A stretch of DNA of 64,000 nucleotides from positions 1,063,001 to 1,127,000 of the forward strand of contig NZ_CP101527.1 in the NCBI RefSeq assembly GCF_026427595.1. Reading direction: 5' to 3'. This document shows positions 52,404 through 61,369 of this stretch, piece after piece. Position 1 is the first letter of the stretch. Each line of letters starts with the position of its first letter. This DNA comes from Alkalimarinus sediminis (GTDB lineage Bacteria; Pseudomonadota; Gammaproteobacteria; Pseudomonadales; Oleiphilaceae). A program made the translations under genes and the position numbers. Below the pieces are notes generated by a model that ran no database searches, was not told where the DNA came from, and saw only the letters and a list, made by a program, of their open reading frames with translations.

Positions 52404-52433
52404 TGATCCATTCTTTTACCACTGCCGTATGAT
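52404..52433 (+). promoter_or_regulatory. Candidate RpoE (ECF11) promoter of the photolyase operon
   Basis: TGATCC (52404-52409), a 16-base spacer and CGTATGAT (52426-52433). TGATCC -35 and a CGTA-containing -10 are features of ChrR-linked RpoE promoters. 56 bases before phrB; the rest of the rpoE-phrB gap has no gene. No equally good site was seen for rpoE itself. Confidence 0.65.
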
Positions 52434-52489
52434 AAACATAGGTTTTTAGTTATATTTTTTGATTAAAAGTTAGCAGGGCGTAATAAAAA

Positions 52490-53938
52490 ATGCATAACAT
52501 TGTTTGGTTTAGAAGTGACTTAAGAGTATATGACAACCCTGCATTGAGTGCTGCTATGCAAAGCGGTAGCGTCGTAGCCGTTTACTTACTAGCGCAAAAT
52601 CAATGGCATCAACACAGCTTGTCGCCAGCCAAGCGAGCGTTAATTGTAGCGCAGATAAAGACGCTATCTGCTCAGCTCGATAAACTCAATGTGCCCTTGA
52701 AAGTGATTGCAGCAGACGGGTTTAACGATTTTCCAGATATTTTAAGTGAACAGGCCCTAAAGTTAGGCGCTTCAAGGATCTACTGTAATATCGAATATGA
52801 ACTGAATGAGAAACGCTGTGCTCAAGCGGTAAGCACACAACTAAAAACAGTTAATGTAGAGTTGGTGGAATTCCACGACAGCTGCATGATACAGCCTGGC
52901 CAGGTTAGGACCAAGCAGGGAGAGTGTTATAAGGTCTACTCGGCGTTCAAACGTGAGTTTATTGAACAGTACGGGCGTTTTGCTCGACCTATCCTAAATA
53001 GGCCGACACAACAGTCCGCTACAGGCCTAGCCAGTGATCTTACTGTTTTAGAGGAGGTCGCTGTCGAGCATAAATGGTTAGAACTATGGCCGGCAGGAGA
53101 GGACGAGGCTCACGATCGCCTTAATACGTTTGTAGAGGGCCATATTAAAGAGTATGACAAAAAGCGGGATATTCCATCGATAGAGGGCACTAGTCAGATA
53201 TCTCCGTATCTGGCGATTGGTGCTTTAAGCACTACGCAGTGTATGCATGCAGCGTTGAGTTTAACAGAAGGTCGTTTTGACAGCGGACGAAGCGGGGTTT
53301 TGGTCTGGATAAATGAGTTGATATGGAGAGAGTTCTATCGTCATCTTCTAGATGAGTATCCTCGGTTAAGTATGCATAAGCCTTTTAAACTTGATACTGA
53401 CAGGTTGCCATGGAAGTACGATCAGGCGCTATTTAATGCTTGGGCTGAAGGCAGAACGGGCTACCCCATCGTTGATGCTGCTATGAGGCAGCTGTCTCAA
53501 ACAGGTTGGATGCACAATAGACTGCGTATGATAACGGCCATGTTTTTGACTAAGCATCTCTTTATTGATTGGCGCTTGGGCGAAAAGTACTTCATGGAGC
53601 AATTGGTCGATGGAGACTTAGCTGCAAATAATGGTGGATGGCAGTGGAGCGCCTCTACCGGTGTTGATGCAGTACCGTACTTTAGAATTTTTAATCCTAC
53701 TCGACAGTCTCAACGCTTTGACCCTAACGGTGACTTTATACGGCGTTACCTACCAGAGCTTGCCGCATTAGATAGTAAGTCAATTCATCAGCCTAGCGCT
53801 CAGCAAGCAAAAAAAGCGGGCTACGCATTGCCGATAGTTGATCATGCTACTGCTGTTGCGCAGACAAAACTATGGTTCAAGCAACTGTCGGAGCCGACCG
53901 TTGACTTGTTTAGTGAAGGGGAGCTTCATATCGCATGA
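52490..53938 (+). CDS. phrB: Deoxyribodipyrimidine photolyase
   Basis: 482 aa, class I CPD photolyase. N-terminal antenna domain (IVWFRSDLRVYDNPALSAA) and C-terminal FAD domain with WINELIWREFYRHLL, GRTGYPIVDAAMRQL, MHNRLRM and NNGGWQW. Repairs UV pyrimidine dimers using blue light. First gene of the operon, behind the ECF promoter. Photolyases are known members of ChrR-RpoE regulons. Overlaps the desaturase start by four bases (ATGA). Confidence 0.96.
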   Translation: MHNIVWFRSDLRVYDNPALSAAMQSGSVVAVYLLAQNQWHQHSLSPAKRALIVAQIKTLSAQLDKLNVPLKVIAADGFNDFPDILSEQALKLGASRIYCNIEYELNEKRCAQAVSTQLKTVNVELVEFHDSCMIQPGQVRTKQGECYKVYSAFKREFIEQYGRFARPILNRPTQQSATGLASDLTVLEEVAVEHKWLELWPAGEDEAHDRLNTFVEGHIKEYDKKRDIPSIEGTSQISPYLAIGALSTTQCMHAALSLTEGRFDSGRSGVLVWINELIWREFYRHLLDEYPRLSMHKPFKLDTDRLPWKYDQALFNAWAEGRTGYPIVDAAMRQLSQTGWMHNRLRMITAMFLTKHLFIDWRLGEKYFMEQLVDGDLAANNGGWQWSASTGVDAVPYFRIFNPTRQSQRFDPNGDFIRRYLPELAALDSKSIHQPSAQQAKKAGYALPIVDHATAVAQTKLWFKQLSEPTVDLFSEGELHIA

Positions 53939-54951
53939 GTATCAAAAGTACAGCACAACCTAGAGGTCGGCAGCTGTTAAACACGATGATTCGCTGGGTG
54001 GACTCTGAAGCAGAGCCCTATTCAGCGAATACTGACCCTGAAACACAACATAAAATCAATTGGGTTCGATGCATACCGTTTTTGGTGGTTCATCTAGCCT
54101 GTTTAGGAGTTATCTGGACTGGCTGGAGCGCTACTGCTATCTGGTTTTGTTTAGGCTTTTTTTGGCTAAGAATGTTCGCGGTGACTGCTTTTTATCACCG
54201 TCTATTTTCACACCGCACCTATAAAACCAACCGTGCTTGGCAGTTTGTTTTTGCGGTTATCGGCAATGCTTCTTGTCAGCGCGGGCCGCTTTGGTGGGCA
54301 TCGCATCATCGCAAGCATCACAAACATTCGGACCAAGAGGAAGATTTACACTCGCCGGTTGCTCACGGATTCTGGTTTAGTCACGTCGGGTGGTTTATGT
54401 CTGAAGCGGGTTTCAAAACCGATTACTCTGTAATCAAAGATTTGGCTCGGTTTCCTGAACTTCGTTTTTTGAATAGGTTTGATGTGCTTGTACCAGCAGT
54501 TTTTGCGGTGTTGATCTTTGGACTGGGTGAGCTGATCGGGTCACTCTGGCCTGAAACCGGCACCAACGGTTGGCAAATGTTAGTGTGGGGCTTCTTTATT
54601 TCAACCACGCTTCTATTTCATGCCACCTTTACGATTAACTCTCTAGGGCATGTTTGGGGCTCACGGCGCTTTAAGACAAAAGACCAGAGTCGCAACAACC
54701 CCTGGCTAGCACTTCTAACGTTAGGGGAGGGTTGGCATAACAATCACCATCGGTTTGCTGTATCAACTAGGCAAGGGTTCTATTGGTGGGAGGTTGATAT
54801 CTCATACTATCTTCTAAAATTATTCTCTTTTTTGGGCATTGTAAGTGATCTTAATCCGGTTCCTGTGCGTATATTGGAAGAAGGTAAACAAAGCGCAGCA
54901 TCTGCTGACAGGAAACAGATTAAGGGGATAGCTAATGACGAATTCAGTTAA
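53935..54951 (+). CDS. Membrane fatty-acid desaturase (delta-9 type)
   Basis: 338 aa, several membrane helices, and the three His boxes of acyl-lipid/acyl-CoA desaturases: HRLFSH, HHRKHH and HNNHH. Uses di-iron and O2 to insert a double bond, supplying unsaturated chains, the substrate class for the Cfa-type enzyme of the same operon. Start overlaps phrB; its own end overlaps the next gene by 17 bases. Confidence 0.92.
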   Translation: MSIKSTAQPRGRQLLNTMIRWVDSEAEPYSANTDPETQHKINWVRCIPFLVVHLACLGVIWTGWSATAIWFCLGFFWLRMFAVTAFYHRLFSHRTYKTNRAWQFVFAVIGNASCQRGPLWWASHHRKHHKHSDQEEDLHSPVAHGFWFSHVGWFMSEAGFKTDYSVIKDLARFPELRFLNRFDVLVPAVFAVLIFGLGELIGSLWPETGTNGWQMLVWGFFISTTLLFHATFTINSLGHVWGSRRFKTKDQSRNNPWLALLTLGEGWHNNHHRFAVSTRQGFYWWEVDISYYLLKLFSFLGIVSDLNPVPVRILEEGKQSAASADRKQIKGIANDEFS

Positions 54952-55426
54952 AGATCGTAGTTCAAGCAGTCTAAATCGGGTGAGTGAGTTAGACTCCGCT
55001 TTGGAGTTGGTTGAACAGTTTAAATGGCTTTATAAATCCCTTAACGCTAATAACTGTAATAGTGGCATCGTGGACGCTGTCTACACTCAAGATATGCTTT
55101 TTCAAGATAGTTTTCACCGCATAGAAGGTGTTGATGAGTTGAAAGAGTATTTTAGTGCGCTCTATTTAAACCTTAAAAGTAGTGAGTTCACTTTCCATAA
55201 CCATTGGATCGGTAATGGCAGTGCGATGCTGACTTGGACCATGACATACTCTCATCCACGTCTTAATGGTGGTCGAGAAATATCGATGGAAGGCGCAACC
55301 GAAATTAGGTTTGGTGAGAAGGTCTATTATCACAAAGACTATTTTGATGGCGGCAGTTTGCTGTACGAGCACGTACCCGTTTTAGGTACTGTTATCAAGC
55401 AACTGAAGAAGTATATGGCTAAATAG
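54935..55426 (+). CDS. NTF2/SnoaL-like protein
   Basis: 163 aa with the cone-shaped alpha+beta pattern of the NTF2/SnoaL superfamily (helices near the N-terminus, then FTFHNHWIGNGSAMLTWTMT strands). No signal peptide. Members may be isomerases, cyclases or binding proteins; the activity cannot be told from sequence. Overlaps the desaturase and precedes an SDR. Orthologues sit in the same photolyase-Cfa clusters of Shewanella and Vibrio relatives (from memory). Confidence 0.8.
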   Translation: MTNSVKDRSSSSLNRVSELDSALELVEQFKWLYKSLNANNCNSGIVDAVYTQDMLFQDSFHRIEGVDELKEYFSALYLNLKSSEFTFHNHWIGNGSAMLTWTMTYSHPRLNGGREISMEGATEIRFGEKVYYHKDYFDGGSLLYEHVPVLGTVIKQLKKYMAK

Positions 55427-55470
55427 TGCCTATCTAAAAACCGCTGCCAAAAGATCAAAAGGCCGATTGT

Positions 55471-56316
55471 ATGAATACTAAAGATAAAAAACGAGCGATA
55501 TGGATCGTCGGTGCCTCGACAGGTATTGGTGAAGCCTTATTCCGAGAGCTTAATAATGTTGGTAACACCATTTTTATTAGTGCTCGAAATAAAGCACAAC
55601 TAGAATCAATAGCACTAACCGCTAATGCTACGGTTGAAGTGCTCGAGTTGGATATTACTGATGAGTTTGCTGTTAGTGCAGCCGCTGAAAACATTCGGCA
55701 GAGTGTAGGTCGGCTCGATCAGGTTATCGTTAATGCTGGCACCTGTGAGTATATTGACTCAGATGAAATCGATATGGCTGCTGTGAGGCGCGTGATGGAT
55801 ACTAATTTTTGGGGGGCATTAAATGTTATTAATGCGGCACTCCCATTGCTCCGGTCAGCCCGAGCAATGGACCCAAATAACGCACCACAGCTTGCTATTA
55901 TGTCTAGTAGCGTAACCTATCAGGCGTTGCCACGAGCTGGTGCTTATGGTGCATCAAAGGCTGCATTGAGGTATTTTGTCGAATCACTGAAGCTAGACTT
56001 GCAGCATGAGGGGATTGATATAAGAGTGATTAGTCCTGGCTTTGTTAAAACCCCGTTAACCGACAAAAACGACTTCGATATGCCTTTTATTATCGACTCT
56101 GAAGTTGCGGCAGGAAGAATCGTTGACGGCTTGAACTCTAACCGATTTGATATTCATTTTCCCTCTCGTTTTACCAGAATATTAAAAGGAATTTCATTAC
56201 TACCCGATAGCCTTAGATTTAAGCTAGTCGGAAAAGCCTCAAGGCATCCCGAAACCTTGAGCAAGGAACACCCAAAATCAACAAACGATCACTATACTGA
56301 ATTAAGAAAGCCCTAA
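55471..56316 (+). CDS. Short-chain dehydrogenase/reductase
   Basis: 281-aa classical SDR. Cofactor loop IVGASTGIGEALF near the N-terminus, catalytic Ser in IMSSSVTYQ and YGASK with catalytic Tyr and Lys. The substrate is unknown; a lipid or aldehyde carbonyl would fit the operon. Followed by the FAD enzyme after 8 bases. Confidence 0.92.
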   Translation: MNTKDKKRAIWIVGASTGIGEALFRELNNVGNTIFISARNKAQLESIALTANATVEVLELDITDEFAVSAAAENIRQSVGRLDQVIVNAGTCEYIDSDEIDMAAVRRVMDTNFWGALNVINAALPLLRSARAMDPNNAPQLAIMSSSVTYQALPRAGAYGASKAALRYFVESLKLDLQHEGIDIRVISPGFVKTPLTDKNDFDMPFIIDSEVAAGRIVDGLNSNRFDIHFPSRFTRILKGISLLPDSLRFKLVGKASRHPETLSKEHPKSTNDHYTELRKP

Positions 56317-56324
56317 GGATTATT

Positions 56325-57590
56325 ATGAGTCAGAAACAAAACATCGCCATTATCGGCTCAGGTATAGCGGGCTTAACAGCAGGCTATCTTTTAAGCAAGC
56401 AGCATAATGTGACGCTATTTGAAGCCAATGACTACTTAGGTGGGCATACTCATACCCGAAATGTTGAATTAGGTGGTAAAACATACCCTGTCAATACAGG
56501 TTTTATCGTGTTTAACGACTGGACCTACCCAAATTTTATCGAGCTGATGGCTCAGTTGGGGGTTAAGAGTGAAGCATCAGATATGAGTTTCAGTGTTCGA
56601 TGTGAAAACACAGGTTTGGAATACAATGGTACAAGTCTAAATAGCTTGTTTGCCCAACGTCTCAATATCGTAAATCCTAAATTTATTAGAATGGTTTATG
56701 ACATTGTTCGGTTCAATAAACAAACCGTTGCAGCGTTAGAAGATGAAGCGGTTTCAGATGAGCAAACCTTAGGGGAGTTCGTAAAAGAGAACGGCTATTC
56801 AGACGCGTTTGTTAACTATTACATTATCCCTATGGGGGCGGCCATTTGGTCGGCCTCTGTTGATGTGATGATGGAGTTCCCATTAAAGTTTTTCCTTCGG
56901 TTCTTCAATAATCATGGCATGCTGAGTGTTGATGACAGGCCTCAGTGGCGAGTCATAAGTGGTGGATCACGCTCTTATATAGAGCCGATTACCCGACCAT
57001 ATAAAGACAATATTAAACTCAATACCGCCATTGTGGCCGTTAGTCGGGACGACAATGGTGTAGAGCTGACCACTCAGACCGGAGAGAAGTACTATTTTGA
57101 TCAGGTAGTGTTTGCCTGCCATAGCGATCAAGCTCTAAGAATGTTGGAAGAGCCGACCGAAAAAGAGAACGAAATACTCGGAGCCTTACCCTATCAAATG
57201 AACCAGGTAGTTCTCCACACCGATGAGCGCTTGATGCCAAAGAAAAAGCTAGCCTGGGCTGCCTGGAATTATCACATTCCTCAGAGGGCTAATGATTGTG
57301 CCATGGTCACCTATAACATGAACAAACTGCAAAACTTTGATGATGCTCCCGAGACCTTATTGGTGACACTAAACCGATCGCAAGAGATTGACCCTGCAAA
57401 AGTAATTGATAGTTACCAATATAGTCACCCTGTGTTTACTTTAGATGGTGTTAAAGCTCAGGGGCGTCACTCAGAAATCAGTGGGCATAATCGCACTCAT
57501 TATTGCGGCGCCTATTGGTTTAATGGGTTTCACGAAGATGGCGTAAATAGTGGTCTAAGGGTTGCTGAAGCATTTGGTATCTCCTTGTGA
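56325..57590 (+). CDS. FAD-dependent amine-oxidase-like protein
   Basis: 421 aa. Dinucleotide motif IAIIGSGIAGLTAGYLL, followed by the GG doublet motif LGGHTHTR, and an amine-oxidase/phytoene-desaturase-type fold with a closing FAD segment (CGAYWFNGFHEDGVNSG). Such genes sit just before DUF1365 and cfa in many bacteria and probably act on acyl chains, but the reaction is not established. Coupled to the next gene by a GTGA overlap. Confidence 0.9.
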   Translation: MSQKQNIAIIGSGIAGLTAGYLLSKQHNVTLFEANDYLGGHTHTRNVELGGKTYPVNTGFIVFNDWTYPNFIELMAQLGVKSEASDMSFSVRCENTGLEYNGTSLNSLFAQRLNIVNPKFIRMVYDIVRFNKQTVAALEDEAVSDEQTLGEFVKENGYSDAFVNYYIIPMGAAIWSASVDVMMEFPLKFFLRFFNNHGMLSVDDRPQWRVISGGSRSYIEPITRPYKDNIKLNTAIVAVSRDDNGVELTTQTGEKYYFDQVVFACHSDQALRMLEEPTEKENEILGALPYQMNQVVLHTDERLMPKKKLAWAAWNYHIPQRANDCAMVTYNMNKLQNFDDAPETLLVTLNRSQEIDPAKVIDSYQYSHPVFTLDGVKAQGRHSEISGHNRTHYCGAYWFNGFHEDGVNSGLRVAEAFGISL

Positions 57591-58480
57591 TACAGCGTAG
57601 TGCAGAGCAAAAAGGCAGCCTTACAGTGAAGCATAGTGCTATCTACACAGGTAACATTCGTCATAGGCGCTATGTGCCTAATGGTCATGCCTTCACTTAT
57701 CCGCTGTTTATGCTCTATATCGATCTCGATGAGTTACCCACCTTATTTTCTACCAAGTGGTTTTGCTCACTCGAACGGTTTAATTTGGTGAGTTTTAAAC
57801 GAAAAGACTACTTTGCCCCAGAGGAGCCTGACCTGAAACAGGCGGTGGTTGATCGCGTTACTGAGGATTTTATATCTAATGGGCAAGCTGCACCTGCTAT
57901 TACCCATGTCAGAGTGCTAATGCATGCCCGATACCTTAATGTTGTGTTTAATCCAGTCGTATTTTACTACTGCTATGATGATCAACAAAACCTGCTGGCC
58001 ATTCTTGCTGAGATAACCAATACGCCCTGGGCAGAGAGACATGATTATGTGTTACCTGTTGGTGTGACCACCGATGAGATGAATTATCGCACTGCAGGGC
58101 AAGATAAACACATATTCAGTTTTGCAAAAAAGTTCCACGTATCGCCTTTTAACCCCATGAATATGGATTACCGCTGGGTATTTGGTCTGCCTGAAGAGAG
58201 CTTGGTTGTGCATATGGAAAACACCATGGAAGCTTTGGCGAACGGCATGGGTTCTTCGGCGAACAGTATGGACGATGACAGAGATAGTGGTAGCGTGGTA
58301 GAAAAACATTTTGATGCGACGCTGACGCTTGAAAGAAAATCATTTGAAGAAGAAATTTCGAAAACACTGATCCAATATCCGGTCATGACCGTAAAAGTAG
58401 TATTAGGTATTTATTGGCAGGCGTTTAGGCTCTGGGTGAAACGAAATCCGTTTTACGACCATCCTAAACACAGTGAGTAA
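57587..58480 (+). CDS. DUF1365 protein
   Basis: 297 aa, opening SAIYTGNIRHRRYVPNGHAF, which matches DUF1365. Function unknown; it nearly always accompanies an FAD oxidase and a Cfa-type methyltransferase. Start may be GTG 57587 (overlapping the FAD gene) or GTG 57626, which begins nearer the conserved part. A spacer of about 25 residues after SLVVHMENTMEALANG is rich in Ser, Asn, Asp and Gly. Confidence 0.88.
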   Translation: MIQRSAEQKGSLTVKHSAIYTGNIRHRRYVPNGHAFTYPLFMLYIDLDELPTLFSTKWFCSLERFNLVSFKRKDYFAPEEPDLKQAVVDRVTEDFISNGQAAPAITHVRVLMHARYLNVVFNPVVFYYCYDDQQNLLAILAEITNTPWAERHDYVLPVGVTTDEMNYRTAGQDKHIFSFAKKFHVSPFNPMNMDYRWVFGLPEESLVVHMENTMEALANGMGSSANSMDDDRDSGSVVEKHFDATLTLERKSFEEEISKTLIQYPVMTVKVVLGIYWQAFRLWVKRNPFYDHPKHSE

Positions 58481-58527
58481 GCTAACTAATTTTCATTCGA
58501 TAAAAGACTTAGGGTAAGGCGCTTAGT

Positions 58528-59790
58528 ATGAACAGTTCAGTTGCTGAAATAGAAAACAACAAATCCACACGATTTAGCATGGCACAGGTCGCCAAAAAAC
58601 TGGTGTGGCGACAGCTCTCTAAAATTCATACTGGGTCAATCGTACTTTATGAACAGGGAGTAAGGCACTCTTTTGGAGAGGCCTTACTACCGGGCGCTGA
58701 GCTATACAGCGAAATGCACATCCATGATATTAACTGTTATACAGATATTCTCACTGGTGGCAGTATCGGCGCGGCAGAAGCCTATATGACAGGCGACTGG
58801 ACTAGCCCGGATCTTACCCAATTGATAAGAGTGATGGCCAAGAATATGGATGTGCTCGATCAAATGGAGGGGGGCATAGCTGCAATTTCTAAACCTATGC
58901 TCAAGTGGTTCCATCGACATAATCAGAATACCGAAAAAGGGTCGAGAAGAAACATTGCTGCACACTATGATTTGGGTAATGAGTTCTTCAAGTTGTTCCT
59001 AGACCCCACCATGATGTACTCCTCAGGTATTTTTCCTTACGAGGGGGCAACCATGCAAGAGGCCTCCGAGAACAAGCTGCGTCGAATCTGTGAAAAACTT
59101 CAGTTATCTGCAGACGACCATGTCGTCGAGATTGGAACAGGGTGGGGTGGGTTTGCGATCTACGCGGCAAAGCATTATGGCTGTAAAGTGACCACCACTA
59201 CTATTTCGGAGCAGCAATATTTGTTAGCCAAAGAGCGGGTGAGTCAGGAAGGGTTAGAGGATAAAGTAACTCTGCTAATGGAAGACTACCGTAACCTTAC
59301 TGGTACTTATGACAAGTTGGTCTCAATCGAGATGATCGAAGCGGTGGGCTGGCAGTTCTATGATACGTTTTTTGAAAAGTGCTCATCATTGCTAAAGCCG
59401 AATGGCTCGATGTTGATACAGGCAATTACTATCGAAGATCAGCGATACGAAAAGGCCAAAGGTGATGTGGACTTTATTCAAAAGTATATTTTTCCTGGGA
59501 GCTGCATCCCATCGATCAATGCATTAAATACTGCGTCGATGAAATCAACGGATATGAGAATGATCCATCTTGATGACTTCGCAGAGCATTACGCAAACAC
59601 ATTAAAAAGCTGGAATCACGCTCTAGAAAAGAATCTTGATAAAGTCAGAGCCCAAGGGTATAGCGAAGACTTTATTCGTATGTGGTTCTTTTATCTCTGT
59701 TATTGCGAAGGTGGTTTTAAGGAGCGGACGATTGGCGTGTCCCATCTAGTGTTTGCAAAGCCAGGTTTCCGTGGTGAGCAGATACAGTAG
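58528..59790 (+). CDS. cfa: Cyclopropane-fatty-acid synthase family methyltransferase
   Basis: 420 aa. SAM-dependent; adds a methylene or methyl to double bonds of phospholipid acyl chains. SAM motif VVEIGTGWGGFAIYAA; LGNEFFKLFLDPTMMYSSG and the C-terminal RMWFFYLCYCEGGFKER are family hallmarks. This subtype may make a methylated or furan product rather than a ring, given the operon. Last lipid enzyme of the set; 47 bases after DUF1365. Confidence 0.92.
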   Translation: MNSSVAEIENNKSTRFSMAQVAKKLVWRQLSKIHTGSIVLYEQGVRHSFGEALLPGAELYSEMHIHDINCYTDILTGGSIGAAEAYMTGDWTSPDLTQLIRVMAKNMDVLDQMEGGIAAISKPMLKWFHRHNQNTEKGSRRNIAAHYDLGNEFFKLFLDPTMMYSSGIFPYEGATMQEASENKLRRICEKLQLSADDHVVEIGTGWGGFAIYAAKHYGCKVTTTTISEQQYLLAKERVSQEGLEDKVTLLMEDYRNLTGTYDKLVSIEMIEAVGWQFYDTFFEKCSSLLKPNGSMLIQAITIEDQRYEKAKGDVDFIQKYIFPGSCIPSINALNTASMKSTDMRMIHLDDFAEHYANTLKSWNHALEKNLDKVRAQGYSEDFIRMWFFYLCYCEGGFKERTIGVSHLVFAKPGFRGEQIQ

Positions 59791-59844
59791 TGAATGTTAG
59801 CAACTGGGTTGGATGTTAGATACGTTAAAGGTAGGGGTTAGCAC

Positions 59845-60384
59845 ATGAAAAACCAGCGGACTCGCAATATGGTGATTAACGCAGTGTTGTTCCAGTGTTG
59901 TTGGTTTTTGGCGATATTTAGTGAATGGTACTTTGCTCTAATCCCATTGCTTTTAATGGGCGTTCATGTCTACCAAATTAGCCCACGCAAACTCAGTGAA
60001 TTAAAGTTGGTAGCGATGATTGGTTTCACCGGCATTACTATAGATACGTTACTAAAAGTCAGCGGCATATACAGTTTTGGTGATGTGTTATTAGTTACCG
60101 AGCGTAGTATTCCGGTTTGGCTTTGTATTCTCTGGGTTGGTTTCGCACTAACGCTCAACCACTCCTTGAACTGGATGGTTAAGAAAGCGCCACTGTTTAC
60201 TGTTGGCTGCGCCATAGCTGGGCCTGTTTCCTATAGTGCTGGTCGCGCCAACGGTGTAATTGAGTTTACCAATGCTTCCCTTGTACTCATTTCAATGGAG
60301 TGGATCGTCATTTCGTTGGTAACACTCTATCTTGCCAACCCTAAGTTAAGAAGAAGGTTCTACGTAAGGAGGGCAGCATGGTAA
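59845..60384 (+). CDS. DUF2878 membrane protein
   Basis: 179 aa with about five or six membrane helices, starting NMVINAVLFQCCWFLAIFSE, and ending in a basic tail (RRRFYVRRA). The pattern matches DUF2878, whose function is unknown; genes of this type follow cfa in several marine clusters. Overlaps the next gene by 7 bases. Confidence 0.85.
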   Translation: MKNQRTRNMVINAVLFQCCWFLAIFSEWYFALIPLLLMGVHVYQISPRKLSELKLVAMIGFTGITIDTLLKVSGIYSFGDVLLVTERSIPVWLCILWVGFALTLNHSLNWMVKKAPLFTVGCAIAGPVSYSAGRANGVIEFTNASLVLISMEWIVISLVTLYLANPKLRRRFYVRRAAW

Positions 60385-61094
60385 ACCGTTTCATCGTTAT
60401 TGCGATGTTGTTGTCGGTATCAGCATGGAGTCATAGCAGTAGCATACTGGAATTTGAGGGCAGAGCCTATGATGCCAAAACTGATAAATTTATATACCTT
60501 GAAAAGCACCGGGTCACGTTAGACTCGGAGGGTAACTATGCGTCAAGTGACGTTCAGTATGTTGACGAAAAGGGTGACGTATTCGCCGCAAAACAGGTCA
60601 ACTATGAGTTTAGTCGCACCGCTCCTTCTTTTTCGTTTCATGATTATCGTAACGATACTCGTGTAGAGGTCAAAAATCAGCAGCAACGCATCAAACTGAT
60701 CTCTAAAAATGGTGCGGCAGAAATCACCAAAAGCTTACCCGTTAGCGAGGAAAAAGGTTTGGTGGTTGATGCAGGGTTTGATCGTTTTATTTACGAAAAC
60801 TGGGATCGTTTGTTAAACCAACGGGATGTTTCATTCGCTTTCTTGGCAATTTCACGGGCTATGTTTGTTAATCTAGACGTTAGCGAAACCCGCCGCACAG
60901 AAGAGAGTGTTGTCTACACCGTTAAACCCAGTAATTTCTTTCTCAGCTTGCTGGTTGAGCCTATTGAATTGACCTACAGCATCAACTCGCAGAGGTTAGT
61001 ACAGTTTGAAGGTCTCACTAATATAGCTAAGAGCGAGGGTGGACGTGTAACGGATGACAATTATGTTGCCGTTATTCGGTACCAATACTTTTAG
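60378..61094 (+). CDS. Exported beta-rich protein of unknown function
   Basis: 238 aa: signal peptide (NRFIVIAMLLSVSAWS, cleavage likely after HS) and a mature part of alternating strands. Not recognised. The ATG lies 4 bases after a full AAGGAGGG box, the strongest Shine-Dalgarno of the operon, inside the end of the DUF2878 gene. Probably periplasmic. Last gene of the nine-gene unit. Confidence 0.78.
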   Translation: MVNRFIVIAMLLSVSAWSHSSSILEFEGRAYDAKTDKFIYLEKHRVTLDSEGNYASSDVQYVDEKGDVFAAKQVNYEFSRTAPSFSFHDYRNDTRVEVKNQQQRIKLISKNGAAEITKSLPVSEEKGLVVDAGFDRFIYENWDRLLNQRDVSFAFLAISRAMFVNLDVSETRRTEESVVYTVKPSNFFLSLLVEPIELTYSINSQRLVQFEGLTNIAKSEGGRVTDDNYVAVIRYQYF

Positions 61095-61173
61095 TCTGCA
61101 GTTTTACCCCTCTTTTTTGCTCACATTATAAGTGAGGCAACCTATATCTATTGACTGTATGGGATCTATTGAT

Positions 61174-61329
61174 ATGCCTGAAGCCGTTGAAAGAACACCA
61201 GAAAAAGCAAAAGAATCTACACCTCAAACAGCAGATTTAGCAGCTAGAGGGCGTTTGCCATGTAGAGGCTGTTTACCTAATTGTATTAATTATGATCGGT
61301 GTGAGGGCAGACCCTGGACGCTAGAGTAA
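61174..61329 (+). CDS. Small cysteine-rich protein
   Basis: 51 aa when started at ATG 61174 (GGGA about 8 bases upstream); the frame is open to GTG 61132. A charged N-terminus is followed by LPCRGCLPNCINYDRCEGRPW, with CxxCxxxC-x5-C spacing, suited to a metal site. Short proteins with this CLPxCxNYxxC tail occur in marine gammaproteobacteria; function unknown. It lies between the lipid operon and the sigma factor. Confidence 0.65.
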   Translation: MPEAVERTPEKAKESTPQTADLAARGRLPCRGCLPNCINYDRCEGRPWTLE

Positions 61330-61369
61330 CCAGTGTTATTTTAAACAAGATTATATGAGGTTAGTGGTA

